A stretch of 64,000 nucleotides of DNA from Eriocheir sinensis (Eukaryota > Arthropoda > Malacostraca > Decapoda > Varunidae), in assembly GCF_024679095.1 (NCBI RefSeq), contig NC_066544.1, positions 2,684,283 through 2,748,282 on the forward strand, in the 5' to 3' direction. Both the position numbers and the translations under genes were made by a program. Of the stretch, positions 10,237 through 21,099 are shown piece after piece (the stretch's first letter is position 1; every line of letters begins with the position of its first letter). Under the pieces are notes generated by a model, which was not told the origin of the DNA, ran no database searches, and saw nothing but the letters and a program-made list of their open reading frames with translations.

Positions 10237-10818
10237 TAGAACGAACTTACATTAGCTGAACCCACACTGTTTTGTATATAGAACGAACTTACATTAGCTG
10301 AACTCACACTGTTTTGTATAGGTATAGAACGAACTTACATTAGCTGAACTCACACAGTTTTGTATATAGAACGAACTTACATTAGCTGAACTCACACTGT
10401 TTTGTATATAGAACGAACTTACATTAGCTGAACTCACACTGTTTTGTATATAGAACGAACTTACATTAGCTGAACTCACACTGTTTTGTATATAGAACGA
10501 ACTTACATTAGCTGAACTCACACTGTTTTGTATATAGAACGAACTTACATTAGCTGAACTCACACTGTTTTGAATATAGAACGAACTTACATTAGCTGAA
10601 CCCACACTGTTTTGTATATAGAACGAACTTACATTAGCTGAACTCACACTGTTTTGATTATAGAACGAACTTACATTAGCTGAACTCACACTGTTTTGTA
10701 TAAAGAGCGAACTTACATTAGCTGAACTCACACTGTTTTGAATATAGAACGAACTTTCATTAGCTGAACTCTCACTGTTTTGAATATAGAACGAACTTAC
10801 ATTAGCTGAACCCACACT
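10237..10818. repeat. 42-bp minisatellite, right block
   Basis: About 13-14 more units of the same repeat. Homogeneous in the middle and diverging at the right edge (10740-10818), where the Polinton-like coding remnant begins about 60 bp later. Confidence 0.9.
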
Positions 10819-10879
10819 CCTGGAAGAAGTTAAAATTTTCTAAAGGGTACAATAAAATCAATATGACCGATGAAGATAC

Positions 10880-11750
10880 GGCACGTCACAATGAACAAAC
10901 TCACTGTCTTCTCTATAAATACGGGTTTTAAAAGGTAAAGGAGTAAAAGCAGAACTTTCCGAAAGTGATTATAAACATGCTCAGAATGTTTGGAAAGTAG
11001 CTGGGTGTCAGAGCCTGAAGGACTATTTGTTGCTTTATGTAAAAGTGGATGTTGGCCTTCTATGTGATGTCTTCCTAGAGTGGAGAGGTATTTTGAAAAC
11101 CCAGTGGAGGTTGGATATTGTAAATTATGTTAGCCTGCCAGGATTTGCCTATGACTCTCTTCTGTTAAAAACACAGCAGGAATTAGAGATGCTTAATAGC
11201 CCAGACATATATCATTGCATTCAAACAAATGTGCGTGGGGGCTACACAAGTGTTGTGCGTCGTTTTGTACGCGCCAATAACATCTACACGAACCCTCAGT
11301 TTAATCCAAAACATGATAGAAACACTTTCCTTTCATATCTTGACTTCAACAGTCTTTATCCCACTGTAATGCAAGAGAAGTTACCATGTGGAGATATGAA
11401 AAAAACTAGATGAGACAGAAATGCAATGTTTTTTGAGCGGGGGCTAGGTCAATCAAGCAACCGATGGCGATTTTGGATACCTCATTCTGTGCGATACTGA
11501 GGCTGTCTCACGTGAAGTCATCGAGAAAACGGATGACCTCCCACTGACCATCAGAAGACACAATATCATCAATAGAGATATATCGTCAGCCGCACACGAA
11601 TGGTATGAAGAAGAAAACCGTCCAGTACCGTGTAAGAATATAAAACTGATTGGAACACATGCTGCTCAGGAGAATATGCTGTTTGCTCTGTCCCTCCTTA
11701 AACTGCTTATTCAACTAGGCCGGGTTGTTAAAAAGAGCATGCTATTTATA
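10880..11750 (+). pseudogene. Polinton/Maverick-like DNA polymerase B, N-terminal half, frameshifted
   Basis: The intact frame 11027-11413 (128 codons), extendable upstream in the same frame to about 10920, carries an Exo III-like block (DYLLLYVKVDVGLLCDVF) and polymerase motif A, YLDFNSLYP (11335-11361). This is the D-x2-SLYP form of protein-primed family B polymerases. A run of A at 11399-11405 coincides with a frameshift. Between 11430 and 11750 similarity continues in another frame (YLILCDTEAVSREVIEK) with one stop near 11445, then shifts again near 11740. The N-terminal exonuclease region beyond Exo III is missing, cut off next to the 42-bp array. Such polymerases replicate Polinton/Maverick (adintovirus-like) DNA. 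This copy cannot be active. Confidence 0.75.
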
Positions 11751-12871
11751 TGTTTAAGCAAAAGCACTTTCTTGCGGACTTCATTCAGGATAACATAAAA
11801 GCCCGCAAAAGTGCTACTTGCCCTATCAAGAAAACTGCAATCAAGTGTATTTCAAACAGCATCTTTGGTCGATTCCTGATGAACGCGGCCAAATATAGTG
11901 AAGACATAGATATTGTCACCAACCGCGAAAAGTTTTTGAAGCTGGTCCGAAGTCCTTCCTTTAAACGTGTTGTACCCCTCAATGATGGTCATGTAGTTGT
12001 AGTTCGCCATAAGAAATATTCACAGGTGAATCATCCAAACTACATTGGCTACTACATCCTAGAGCTGTCCAAGCTGCGACTATATGATTTCTTTTACAAT
12101 ATCATGAAGGCTCATTACTGGGATCGGGCGAAACTAGTGTATTGTGACACTGATTCCTTAATAACAGAAATTGAAACTCCTGATCTATTAACAGAGTACT
12201 CGCAGGAACCCTTTAAAAGCTATATAAACACAAGTAACTTTAGCTCCTCACATTCCTTGTACAACACAGACAACAAAGGCAAGCTTGGATTTCTCAAGTC
12301 TGAAGTGAGGGAAAGAACCATCTTAGAATTTGTAGGTGTAAGACCAAAGTGCTACTCCATCCTCTTGGCAGACGGTGACCGGTTGAGTTCAGTTAAGAGC
12401 GTTCCAAAGTTCATAATGAAAAAAATTGCTCATCAGCGATACAAAGACGTCCTATTCCAGGAGCAAACATTTACCTTTGGCCATCAGGGATTCACAGTGC
12501 GCAATGGACGAATGAGTACAGTAAAATATCCCAAGAGAGGGATATCTATAGTTGAGGACAAAAGATACTACATTAGCACCTTGGAGTCACGGTCTTACGG
12601 TCATCCCGATAATTCTACAGGGGTAGAGGAGGAGGAGGAAGAGAAGGAGGAGGAGGAGGAAGCCCAGATCATGACACTGTCAAACGAAGAAAGTTTGGAG
12701 GAAGGCGATGAAAGAGGCATAACAGAAGCGAGGCTAGCCGGGGTAATTGGTGGGCAAGAGATCGGTGAAATGGGAGAACAAGAAGAAGAAACCCGTGAGC
12801 TGTGGGGAGAACGGGATGTGCTGGCCGAGCAATATTTTCCCTTCGAAAATACAGCTAGCGATGGAAGATGA
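11750..12871 (+). pseudogene. Polinton/Maverick-like DNA polymerase B, C-terminal half with acidic tail
   Basis: This is an open frame of 373 codons. Motif B is seen as KCISNSIFGR (about codons 27-36) and motif C as VYCDTDSL (about codon 131, near 12142). Further blocks KLGFLKSEVRERTILEF and VGVRPKCYSI are typical of the palm/thumb end of protein-primed family B enzymes. Catalytic Asp residues of motif C are intact. The last ~85 codons (from about 12619) are Glu-rich, unlike the polymerase core. The frame is separated from motif A by two frameshifts upstream, so the gene as a whole is broken. A polyadenylation-like aataaa follows near 12903. Confidence 0.8.
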
Positions 12872-13194
12872 CATGCTAATGCTAGCCGCGTAACAGGAAG
12901 AAATAAATCAAATGCTCTCATAATGCTCTGTATATAGGACTAATGTTGGAGTCTATGATATTATAAAATTGCACATGATGAATCTGTAATCATAATTTGA
13001 CCAAATTCCAATAAACATTGAGTTTGTTTGACTTGTTTATATGTCCTTTATCAAAAAATGGATGAAAAAAAAACAATGATTGTCTTAAAATTTATTCGAT
13101 TTGTGGAAACATATGGATAAAACGCTTTTATGTTTCGATCTGGCTCATATATAAAAAAAATGACTCGCGAAATGTGCGCGGCGGCGGCAGCAGC
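12872..13194. other. AT-rich gap between polymerase and protease remnants
   Basis: There are two AATAAA-type signals (about 12902 and 13010) and otherwise A/T-rich DNA without a recognisable frame. It is probably element DNA. Confidence 0.4.
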
Positions 13195-13274
13195 GGGCGC
13201 TGCGGCGACATCGTGCGACGACAGGATGCGACAGGTTTGCGCGGGTTCGGGGCGGGGGAGCGAGGCGGCAGCAC
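13195..13274. repeat. GC-rich inverted repeat, left arm
   Basis: About 80 bp (gggcgctgcggcgacatcg ... ggcggcagcac) that recur inverted at 13822-13904 with a few changes. The two arms enclose the protease remnant. Confidence 0.85.
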
Positions 13275-13289
13275 GCTACCAAGTTATTC

Positions 13290-13622
13290 TAAAAGAGAAA
13301 TGAGACACTGGATTTGTCTCTACTATGAACCGGACATGATAGTGTTCTTAGATAGTTATGCTCTCGACCCCAAATAATACTCTGATCATTTTAAATATAT
13401 TGCTTACCCTGGGCTCGGGATATATAAAATGCATTTCGACTTCAAAGCACGCGAAGCGATGTGTACGGGGCTTATGTCATGTACTTTGCCTACAATATTT
13501 CACACTTGGGTGTAAGAGAAACTCTTGAAAAAGTATGTATGGAGTTTTCCAAGACCGAATATTCGAGGAATGATGACCACGTGATGAGATTCGCTTACAG
13601 CAAGTTTATAATGTCCGTATGA
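13290..13622 (+). pseudogene. Adenain-type cysteine protease remnant (Polinton PRO-like)
   Basis: Translation gives MRHWICLYYEP (13300 on) followed by VFLDSYA, matching the His-Trp and Asp-Ser blocks of adenovirus/Polinton maturation proteases. A stop follows at 13375 but the same frame continues with YSDHFKYIAYPG. A Cys codon lies near 13462; after a small frameshift comes GAYVMYFAY and finally RNDDHVMRFAYSKFIMSV ending at a stop (13620-13622). In the family, His, Asp and Cys form the catalytic site that cleaves capsid precursors. The N-terminus is cut by the GC-rich arm. Its position just downstream of the polymerase supports a Polinton-like origin. Confidence 0.55.
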
Positions 13623-13821
13623 CATCAAACATTTAACACGTGTTCATAAAAAGTAAGTATTGACTTTATTGATTTTTTCATATTGAAGTGTATTACATTC
13701 CATGAAGCTATTCTCAGCATAAATAGTTTTCTAGTTCCTTTAATTATCGTGGTTTGTATAACACGCTTAAATCAGTGGTCTGGCTCCATACAGGACCTCA
13801 CTCGTCACCACCACTACCCCA

Positions 13822-13904
13822 GTGCTGCCGCCCCGCCCCCGCACCGCCCCGAGCCCGCGCAATCCTGTCGCATCCTGTCGTCGGACGATGTCGCCGCAGC
13901 GCCC
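13822..13904. repeat. GC-rich inverted repeat, right arm
   Basis: Inverse copy of 13195-13274. The hAT element begins only 20 bp further right. Confidence 0.85.
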
Positions 13905-13923
13905 TGTGAACACCACCAACCAC

Positions 13924-15344
13924 CAGGGCTCCCACTTTTGGGGATTTTGTCCCCAGATTGGGACTTTTTCATGCATTTAGTGATAATCTTGGGATTTTGG
14001 CTTTTGGGGGATTTTCTGGGTAATTCTGGTCGCCTTTAGTGACAATTTAGGGATTTCCAGCTGGAGAGAAAGACTGCACCCAAAAAAACATAAGTAGTGA
14101 GTTGAAATACAGAAATCTGCATAGTTATTGGGTGCATGATGTCACTACCTTGTGCAAATATTCCAGTTGAAAGACTTTTTAGCACACTGAAAGCAATTAA
14201 GAATGATCACAGAAACTCACTGAAAAGGGAAAGCATTGTGGGACTACTCCATGGAAAACTAGGTATGGCTTCAACTGGGTTAACTGCTAATAAACTAAGT
14301 GTACATGATCACCCAATTAAGGTTGTTAAAGCTTATGCAAAATGTCAAAAGCAATGCAACAGACACTAAAGCTCATGAAATCATTGCAAGCACTAAAATC
14401 ATAATAATGCTTATGAAGTGTAAAGTAAATAATAAGCAACATATACTTTTTGTATGAGTTTTTTTTTTTACTGTATTTTTTAACAGTGCAAGTTTTGCTG
14501 GAAAAAGCAAAAGTATGAACTCTCAAGCGTTTTTTTTATATTGTGTTGACTGAGGAAATGTCAGACTGCAATATCTCAGGATTCTCAGTTATTTATTGAT
14601 TTTAGTTTAGTCTATTAATATTATTTATAGAAGATAGAACGTGATGGAAAGCAGTCTAGTCTATCTCAGCTGCTAAGGAATCTCTTTTTTTTCATTTTAT
14701 TCTGTTAAGAATATGATAGAACTTTACTTATGCCAATAATATATTCTGTATACCAAAGTGTAAAGTACACAAGTAACACCTATATTTTGTATGAAAGTGT
14801 TTTCTTAAATTACTGTATTTGTTAATAGTGCAATTTATGCTAGAAAAGCAAGAATATGAACTGCCAGTGTATTTTTTCGTATTTTGTTGACAGGAAATGT
14901 CAACAGCTAATGCTCAGGATTTTCAGTTATTTATTGATTTTAGTTTAGTCTTTGTTTACATGTTATACTGCTTGATGAAAATCACTCGTCTATCTCAGCT
15001 GCTAAGGGATCTCATTTATTTATGTCATTTTAGCATTTTATTAAGAACATGATGAAAATTTAATCATCACAAGAAAAACTCAAACATTTTGTTACAAGTT
15101 CTTTTTTGTTTCGAGGAAAATCATTGTCAAAAAGGGAAAGAAAAGTGTATTATCTGTATAATGATAAAAAGTAGACTTCTGAAATACTTAAAAAGCAAAT
15201 TTTTCCTATTATTTTTTTTTTTTGGGGGGGGGGGATACTGTTAGTACATGTGTCAATATTTGTAAACTAGGAGCTTTTTGTCCAATCTAGGGATTTTTCA
15301 GCACGAGTCTAGGGAATTACTGATTTGCATTTGTGGGAGCCCTG
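13924..15344 (+). mobile_element. hAT DNA transposon, internally deleted, with 8-bp target duplication
   Basis: The ends are perfect 12-bp inverted repeats, cagggctcccac (13924-13935) and gtgggagccctg (15333-15344). The 8 bp outside are identical on both sides: ccaaccac at 13916-13923 and 15345-15352. CAGGG-type ends and 8-bp duplications define the hAT superfamily. The interior is AT-rich with one transposase scrap at 14136-14369 and two roughly similar ~300-bp stretches (about 14440-14690 and 14760-15030). Confidence 0.92.
14136..14369 (+). pseudogene. hAT transposase C-terminal (dimerisation) fragment
   Basis: The 77-codon frame starts MMSLPCANIPVERLFSTLK. It matches the hATC dimerisation motif, in which an (A/S)xxERxFS block is followed by K...R..L....GLL. 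The frame continues in register upstream for about 10 codons. The RNase H-like catalytic domain is missing, so the element is non-autonomous. Confidence 0.75.
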
Positions 15345-15352
15345 CCAACCAC

Positions 15353-15690
15353 CACAAGCACGGCAAAGGCGAGGCAAGGCACAGCAGAGCACAGCAAGGC
15401 GAGGCGGAGCAAAACACAGCAAGGCGAGGCGAAACAAAGCACGATTTGGCAAGGCGAAACAAGAAGGACACAGGAGCAGCACCATCACACGCCCAGCCTC
15501 ATAACCACCTCCACGGCCTCTTCAACTACGCCCCAGCCTCATAGCCACCACCTCCACGGCATCTTCAACCACGCCCCAGCCTCTTAACCAACACAACCCC
15601 GGCCTCGTCAACAACGCTGCTACACTCATCGCCCCGCAGTCTACACTCGTCGTCCCCGGCGCCTCACCCTTCTTCCCTCCTGCACCAGTC
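15353..15690. repeat. Low-complexity GC/AG minisatellites
   Basis: 15360-15450 repeats aaggcgaggc / cacagc phrases. 15490-15600 repeats a ~55-bp unit containing cacgccccagcctc.taacca and ccacctccacggc.tcttcaac. No gene seen. Confidence 0.7.
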
Positions 15691-16925
15691 ATCACTTCAA
15701 GGGTCTTCAACACAGATAAGCATTCAAATGTTCCCCAATCTTCCTAATAGATAGTTAGGTTAAATAATATTTATTTATGTATGTAGTCATTTAAATGTCA
15801 CTCCGCTAACCTCCCAAGGTCTGTAAATATATTCATACACAAGAAAAGTTATTAAGTTACTGTAAGTGCTATAATTTAAAGCCTGTCAACCTGCCATTTG
15901 GGCATTACTGAACACCCACCCACACCCACACACGCACGTTAGTGAATTATCACCACTCCCCCCTTAACTAAACATTGTCTCAGAGTGGTTCACACGGGAA
16001 TCCACCCACCTTCCATAATTATCGCACTAAAGGTAACCATCACAACCCAGAACGAGTGTTCACTTGTCCTGAGGCTTGTCTCAACATCGTTGACAACCGC
16101 CCGGAAATAGCCAGACGACCACCCCGCTACCACATTACCATCTAACCAGTGGCCGTCAGAAGGAATGTAGCGTTAGCTTGAAAAAAAGACGTTATACGGC
16201 CTTGCAGTTAAATTATACACTTTGTATCCCCTCTGTGGCATGTTGCTACAGCCGAAGGCTAGGCAGCAAGGCACTGTTACATTAAAAAGCAGCCGAATCC
16301 GCTTCCAAAATTGGTAAAATTATGTTTTTGTTACCTCAGTTCAAAGTCGGCGCGGTGCTCGAAGGGCCAAAAATGGCGCCCACCAGCCTTATACACGGGG
16401 CCGCCTTTGTCGGGACTCTATCAAGGGACTCTACAAAAAAAAGGTCCCTGGGAGCAATCCAGTTACCTGTGACATCAAGATCCAGGTTAGTGCCACTACT
16501 TTCTGCTTACCATTTCAATGGACGCGCGTAAAGTTGATTGTGTCCCTGTAATTGATTCTGCTCATTTCGTTCTTGATTTTCCGTTTCATCATAATTCTTG
16601 CAACTATATGTGTGTAAAGAATGCAAGAAGCGGTGTAGGTGTTACCTGAATCGTTAGCGGATAATAATAAGGGACTGTCCCACATTTCAGTGTTCTCTGC
16701 CGATGCCCGATGTCGTGCTCCACTGTCTAGGGTGTCCCAGCTTGTCTTGTCTGGTGTGTTCGTCGTGGCAGCGCATGCAGGTGGCAATCAAGGACACTAT
16801 ATTGTCTGGTGGCATTCGTGGATACAATATGTTCTCTCATTTATTACTCCAAGACACTAACACCCAACACTTACATGTACACAAACACCTACACACACTT
16901 GTTAGGGTCCCTGGACAGTTCCCTG
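15691..16925. other. Unassigned, no recognisable gene
   Basis: This is ordinary base composition with only short frames. A TATA-like and initiator context is not convincing anywhere, and I see no repeat that recurs in the window. Confidence 0.4.
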
Positions 16926-16929
16926 GGGA

Positions 16930-17456
16930 CAAATAAATTAAAAACTTTTAAGATTGCAAATTTTCGTGGTGCCCTGTTTCTGTTGATGTGTGGTGACACT
17001 GGGGCTCTGATCAACTCCTACCCCCGTGCCCCTAAGTACCCTTGCCAGCTGTGCCGGCGAGCGGTCAAATGGGGCCAGCGGGTCATCCAGTGTGACTGCT
17101 GTTGTGAGGTCTCCCTGCATAGTGGCTGGTATCATGTCAGCTGTGTGGGGGGCTTCACGGCAGCATTCAACGGATTGGAGAGTCGGAGCCTCTCATGGAT
17201 CTGCTGGGTCTGTGGGGCGCCCAATTTTACTTCCTCTCATTTCCACTCACCTTTACTTAATAAAAATAAATTCAGCTCCTTAGACACCACATCATCCCCG
17301 CCAGCACACACAACTCCCATCACTACATCATCGTTAGATAGGATCACCCGACCGTTGGGTAGAGACAATTTGGACAATATCTCCCCGACTCAGAACTGAC
17401 ATGAAGACTTGACAGCAGGCAATCCCCAGAGATCATCCACTCCTCCTATTCACCCA
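16930..17456 (+). pseudogene. LINE ORF1 with PHD-type zinc finger
   Basis: In the frame 16809-17399, residues 79-135 (17043-17213) hold the Cys/His series YPCQLC ... IQCDCC ... WYHVSC ... WICWVCG. It is a PHD finger like those in ORF1 of many invertebrate CR1/Jockey-like LINEs. Residues after 140 are Ser/Thr-rich and unstructured. The true start is unclear; the first ~50 residues do not look like family sequence. The frame ends at 17399, and a SINE has inserted about 45 bp later, before the endonuclease. Confidence 0.7.
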
Positions 17457-17724
17457 AATAAAAAGTTGGAAAGTTTTGTTTAGTCGGCGCAACATCTGTA
17501 GTCATATGCCGGAGAGAGACAGAAGGGGAAGGAATTATAGGAGAAGGGAACAGATCCCAGGAGACGGGACACAACCCCCGATTAACACCTGGTACCCATT
17601 CACTGCTGGGTGGACAGGGGCATAGGGTATCGGAAAAGCCGCCCAAATTTTTCCACTCCGCCCAGGAATCGAACCCGGGTTCTCTCGGTTGTGAGACAAA
17701 TGTGCTAACCACTGCACCACAAAG
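17457..17724 (-). mobile_element. tRNA-derived SINE inserted in LINE with target duplication
   Basis: On the minus strand the head reads tggtgcagtggttagcac (A-box region) and gggttcgattcc (B box, plus positions 17665-17676). A short body and a t/a-rich tail follow. Flanks ctcctattcaccca (17443-17456) and ctcctatttcaccca (17725-17739) are near-identical and fit a target-site duplication. It is unrelated in body to SINE family 1. Confidence 0.85.
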
Positions 17725-17862
17725 CTCCTATTTCACCCAGATCATTCCACACCTAATCATTCTCACAATAGATCCTGTTCCCTATCTATAACTCCCATCA
17801 CCATCCCCAATAGATCCTCTATCCTCAACTTCCCCTCATCCACCAGTTCAGTTCAGTAGTAG

Positions 17863-18546
17863 GTGTGGGATAAGCCTTGGCATCGGCTCCACGCTCCACC
17901 ACTACCACCTCCACATGACTCCACCACCAAGGGGTCATCTTCCCTCTGTGCCCTCATCATCAACTTCCGTAGCATCACTAACAAAAGAGCCGCCTTTCAT
18001 CAAACCCTCCTGACTTATGACCCAGACATTGTTATAGGGACAGAGACTTGGCTCACTCCTGACATAAAAGACAGTGAAGTCTTCCCGATGGACAGTCCCT
18101 ATAATATGACCCTACACAGAAAAGACAGAATGGATAATAACCACGGTGGAGTCCTCATTGCGACAAAGCCAGAACTAGTAGTGACTCCAGCCACAGAACT
18201 AAACGTGGACTCGGAAATTATTTGGATTAAAGTACAACTTTAGGGCTGTAGAACTCTCTTCATTGGATCTTTTTATTGTCCCCCAAATTCAAACTTAGAA
18301 TATCTGCAGACCCTTGACGAATCATTATCCAAAATTGACCCCTCCAAAAACATATGGTTGGCTGGCGACTTCAATCTCCCTGACATTGATTGGACAACAC
18401 AGGCGACACTGGACAACCCCACCCACGAAGGCAGTATACTACCACACACTGACAGGAGGAACTTACATGAACACTTTATTGACATAATCAGCACACACTC
18501 ACTTACACAAACGTACATTAACCAACACGCACACAGGTCAGTGTAG
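17863..18546 (+). pseudogene. LINE endonuclease (APE type)
   Basis: Blocks of an AP-endonuclease-like domain appear in order: LIINFRSITNKRAAF (Asn site), VIGTETWLTPDI (catalytic Glu), HGGVLIATK and WLAGDFNLPDIDW. A single in-frame stop at 18241-18243 interrupts it, and the frame is lost after 18546. This domain nicks target DNA to prime reverse transcription. It belongs with the RT downstream and the PHD ORF1 upstream. Confidence 0.8.
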
Positions 18547-20500
18547 GAAGACACAATCCTAACATAAGACATGGGGTCACATCCAACACACTAGACTTGT
18601 TCCTCACAAACAAACACTTCTTTAATCACACGTACACGAGTACTGCCAGGTCTTGATGACCATGAAATGGTACTCATTGACACAAACATTAGACCAACAA
18701 CACAAAAACAACTACCCAGGAACATTAATTATACAACAGAGCCGATATGGGTGCCGTAACTCAAAACCTAGCTGATTTTAGAGACTTTCCTCAACACAGA
18801 CCCAATGGCCAATTCTGTTGAGGCAAATTGGACCAGACTACGAGACTTTATACATGACACAATGGACAAACACATACCCAAGAAAACTATCATGCAAAAC
18901 CGGTCATTACCATGGTACAATAGACAATTGAAAAGACTACACAGAAACAAGGTAAAGGCATACAACACAGCAAAACTTTACGATACAGAACACTGGGAAC
19001 ACTACAAAAACATACAGAAAACACTACAAAAAGAAAATAAACAAACAGAAACTAAATACACATCCACTTTTCTCACAAACAACACACAGAACCACAAGAA
19101 ATTCTACAGCTTCTTCAAAGCACGCAGACAAGACTCGACCAGAATTACAACACTACAACGGTTCCTTGGCCCCACACCCACAAGACAAAGCCGACACATT
19201 TAACAAACAATTCCAATCTGTTTTTACACAAGAACATGCAAACTTGCCAGACATACCAACATCACCACACCCAACAATTCCTCCCCTCTATTTAAACACC
19301 AAAGGAATTGAGAAACCATTATCCAAGGTTGACACTGACAAAGCGACTGGACCAGACAATATACCCTGCAGGATAGTAAAAGCTAATGCTTGCATTCTTG
19401 CACCTATCCCGCAGGTTATATTCTCACACATTACAAACCGGAGAACTCCCTTAGATCTGGCTTTTGGCAAATGTGACGCCAATTTTTAAATCCGGAGACA
19501 GAACTCTCCCTGCTAATTATAGACCTATTTCGCTAACTTCAGTTCCCTGCAAAATTTCATAGACATATAATGGACCACTTTGATAGGCAAAACATACTGA
19601 CTGACAGTCAGCACGGCTTTCGGCCCAAACGTTCGTGCGAGACTCAATTACTTGTGACCACACACGACATTTTTCAGTCCCTTAACAACCCCAAAATTAG
19701 ACAAGTTGTTGCCATAATACTTGACTTTGACAAAGCCTTCGACAAAGTTCCCCACCAAAGACTGTTAGCTAAATTTGAATTATGTGGCATACGAGGACAA
19801 CTTTCTAACTGGATTACCATGTTTTTGACTACCCGCAAGCAACAAGTTGTTCTTGATGGTAGTCAATCCTCATCTATTCCTGTACCTTCTGGGGTACCTC
19901 AAGGCACCGTCTTGGGCCCCCTTCTTTTCCTTTCCTACATTAATGATCTCCCACTATCACTTACCTCTACTACTAAACTTTTTGCAGATGACAGCTTAGT
20001 TTATCGACCCATTTTAGATAGAGATGACTGTCTTCGACTGCAGGACGATTTAGCTGCACTTGAAGACTGGGAACCCAAGTGGCAGATGACGTTTAGACCA
20101 GACAAATGCCATCACATCCGTTTCACCCATACTAACAAACCTATTCCCTTCATTTACAAACTCCATGACACAAATCTGAACTGTCTCTTCACGCAAATAC
20201 TTGGGCGTACACATCTCAGCGGACATGCGGTGGAACACACACGTGAGCAGCATCAGGGCCAAAGCTCACAGAGCCTTGGGGTTCCTGCATAGGAACCTTA
20301 GCAGGTGTAACACAAACATCAAAATTCTCGCATACAAACCACTCGTTCGGCCACACATAGAATATTGTGACACCGTCTGGGACCCACACACTAACAATAA
20401 CATAAATAAATTAGAGGCCATACAAAACAAAGCTGCAAGATGGGCCAGATATGATTACAGACACACTACTTTGCTTAAACAAGACATAAAACTGGACCCA
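18547..20500 (+). pseudogene. LINE reverse transcriptase (CR1/Jockey-like)
   Basis: Pieces in successive frames cover the linker (18805-19203), the RT start (DKATGPDNIPCRIVK, near 19335), and a 240-codon central frame 19570-20292. That frame has QHGFRPKRSC, LDFDKAFDKVPHQRL, SGVPQGTVLGPLLFL and the catalytic FADD (19981-19992). The thumb continues at 20201-20503 with SADMRWNTHV and LVRPHIEYCDTVWDP. At least four frameshifts or stops separate these, so the element is dead though nearly full length. Confidence 0.85.
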
Positions 20501-20830
20501 TAAGCAACACGAAGACAAATACACAGACAACAAATGCTATATAAAATCACAAACAATTTAGTAGACATAAACAAAGACAATTATTTACACCCGACAACTA
20601 CACAATCCACTAGAGGCAGCCACAACCTTAATACCACACTTACCAGACTAACACTAGTATATTCAAATATATCAATCATTATCTCCCAATCCTGGTCCTT
20701 TACCATATCCCAATACCTTTCCTCATCCTAACCCTTATCCTAATCCTGTCCTGGCCCCTTGAATCCCCTGCACAACCCCCGCATATCATGCCACGCGAGA
20801 GTGGCCCTTTGCGGGTCCCCTTGAAATGCA
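20501..20830 (+). pseudogene. LINE ORF2 C-terminus and 3' UTR
   Basis: 20534-20650 encodes the final LYKITNNLVDI-like block. The UTR then runs to about 20830, ending near tggccctttgcgggtcccc. No poly-A or microsatellite tail is obvious. Confidence 0.55.
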
Positions 20831-21060
20831 ATGAAACATTTATGATTGGGATGGAGAATCAGTTCCCAGAGCTCTATAGTCGTTAGTCATGGAGGGGGCT
20901 ACTATTTAGCAGAACAGCGGTATATTTCAGAGACGGACACTTCATTTCACGATAGTAGAATATAATGCGGATAACCTTAGGAATAGCGGCTGCTAGGTAA
21001 GCACGAGAAAAATTTGGAATTTTCACTTGCCAGTAGCACTGGAAAGCTCTCCTATCTTCT
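20831..21060. other. Unassigned spacer
   Basis: I see nothing recognisable between the two LINEs. Confidence 0.4.
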
Positions 21061-21099
21061 TGAGTTTTTATGGGGCTAGCTAGGCTGTGGGACCACTGC

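Noticed and set aside
9463..10815. Minus-strand repeat protein with a 14-residue unit
   Set aside because: The 42-bp unit length makes any stop-free frame stay open. The frame is broken by a SINE, and nothing marks a start or signal.
9460..10818. CRISPR-like array
   Set aside because: Repeats are contiguous without spacers and the genome is eukaryotic.
14440..15030. Two similar AT-rich stretches as separate elements
   Set aside because: Both lie within the hAT borders and are best explained as internal duplication.
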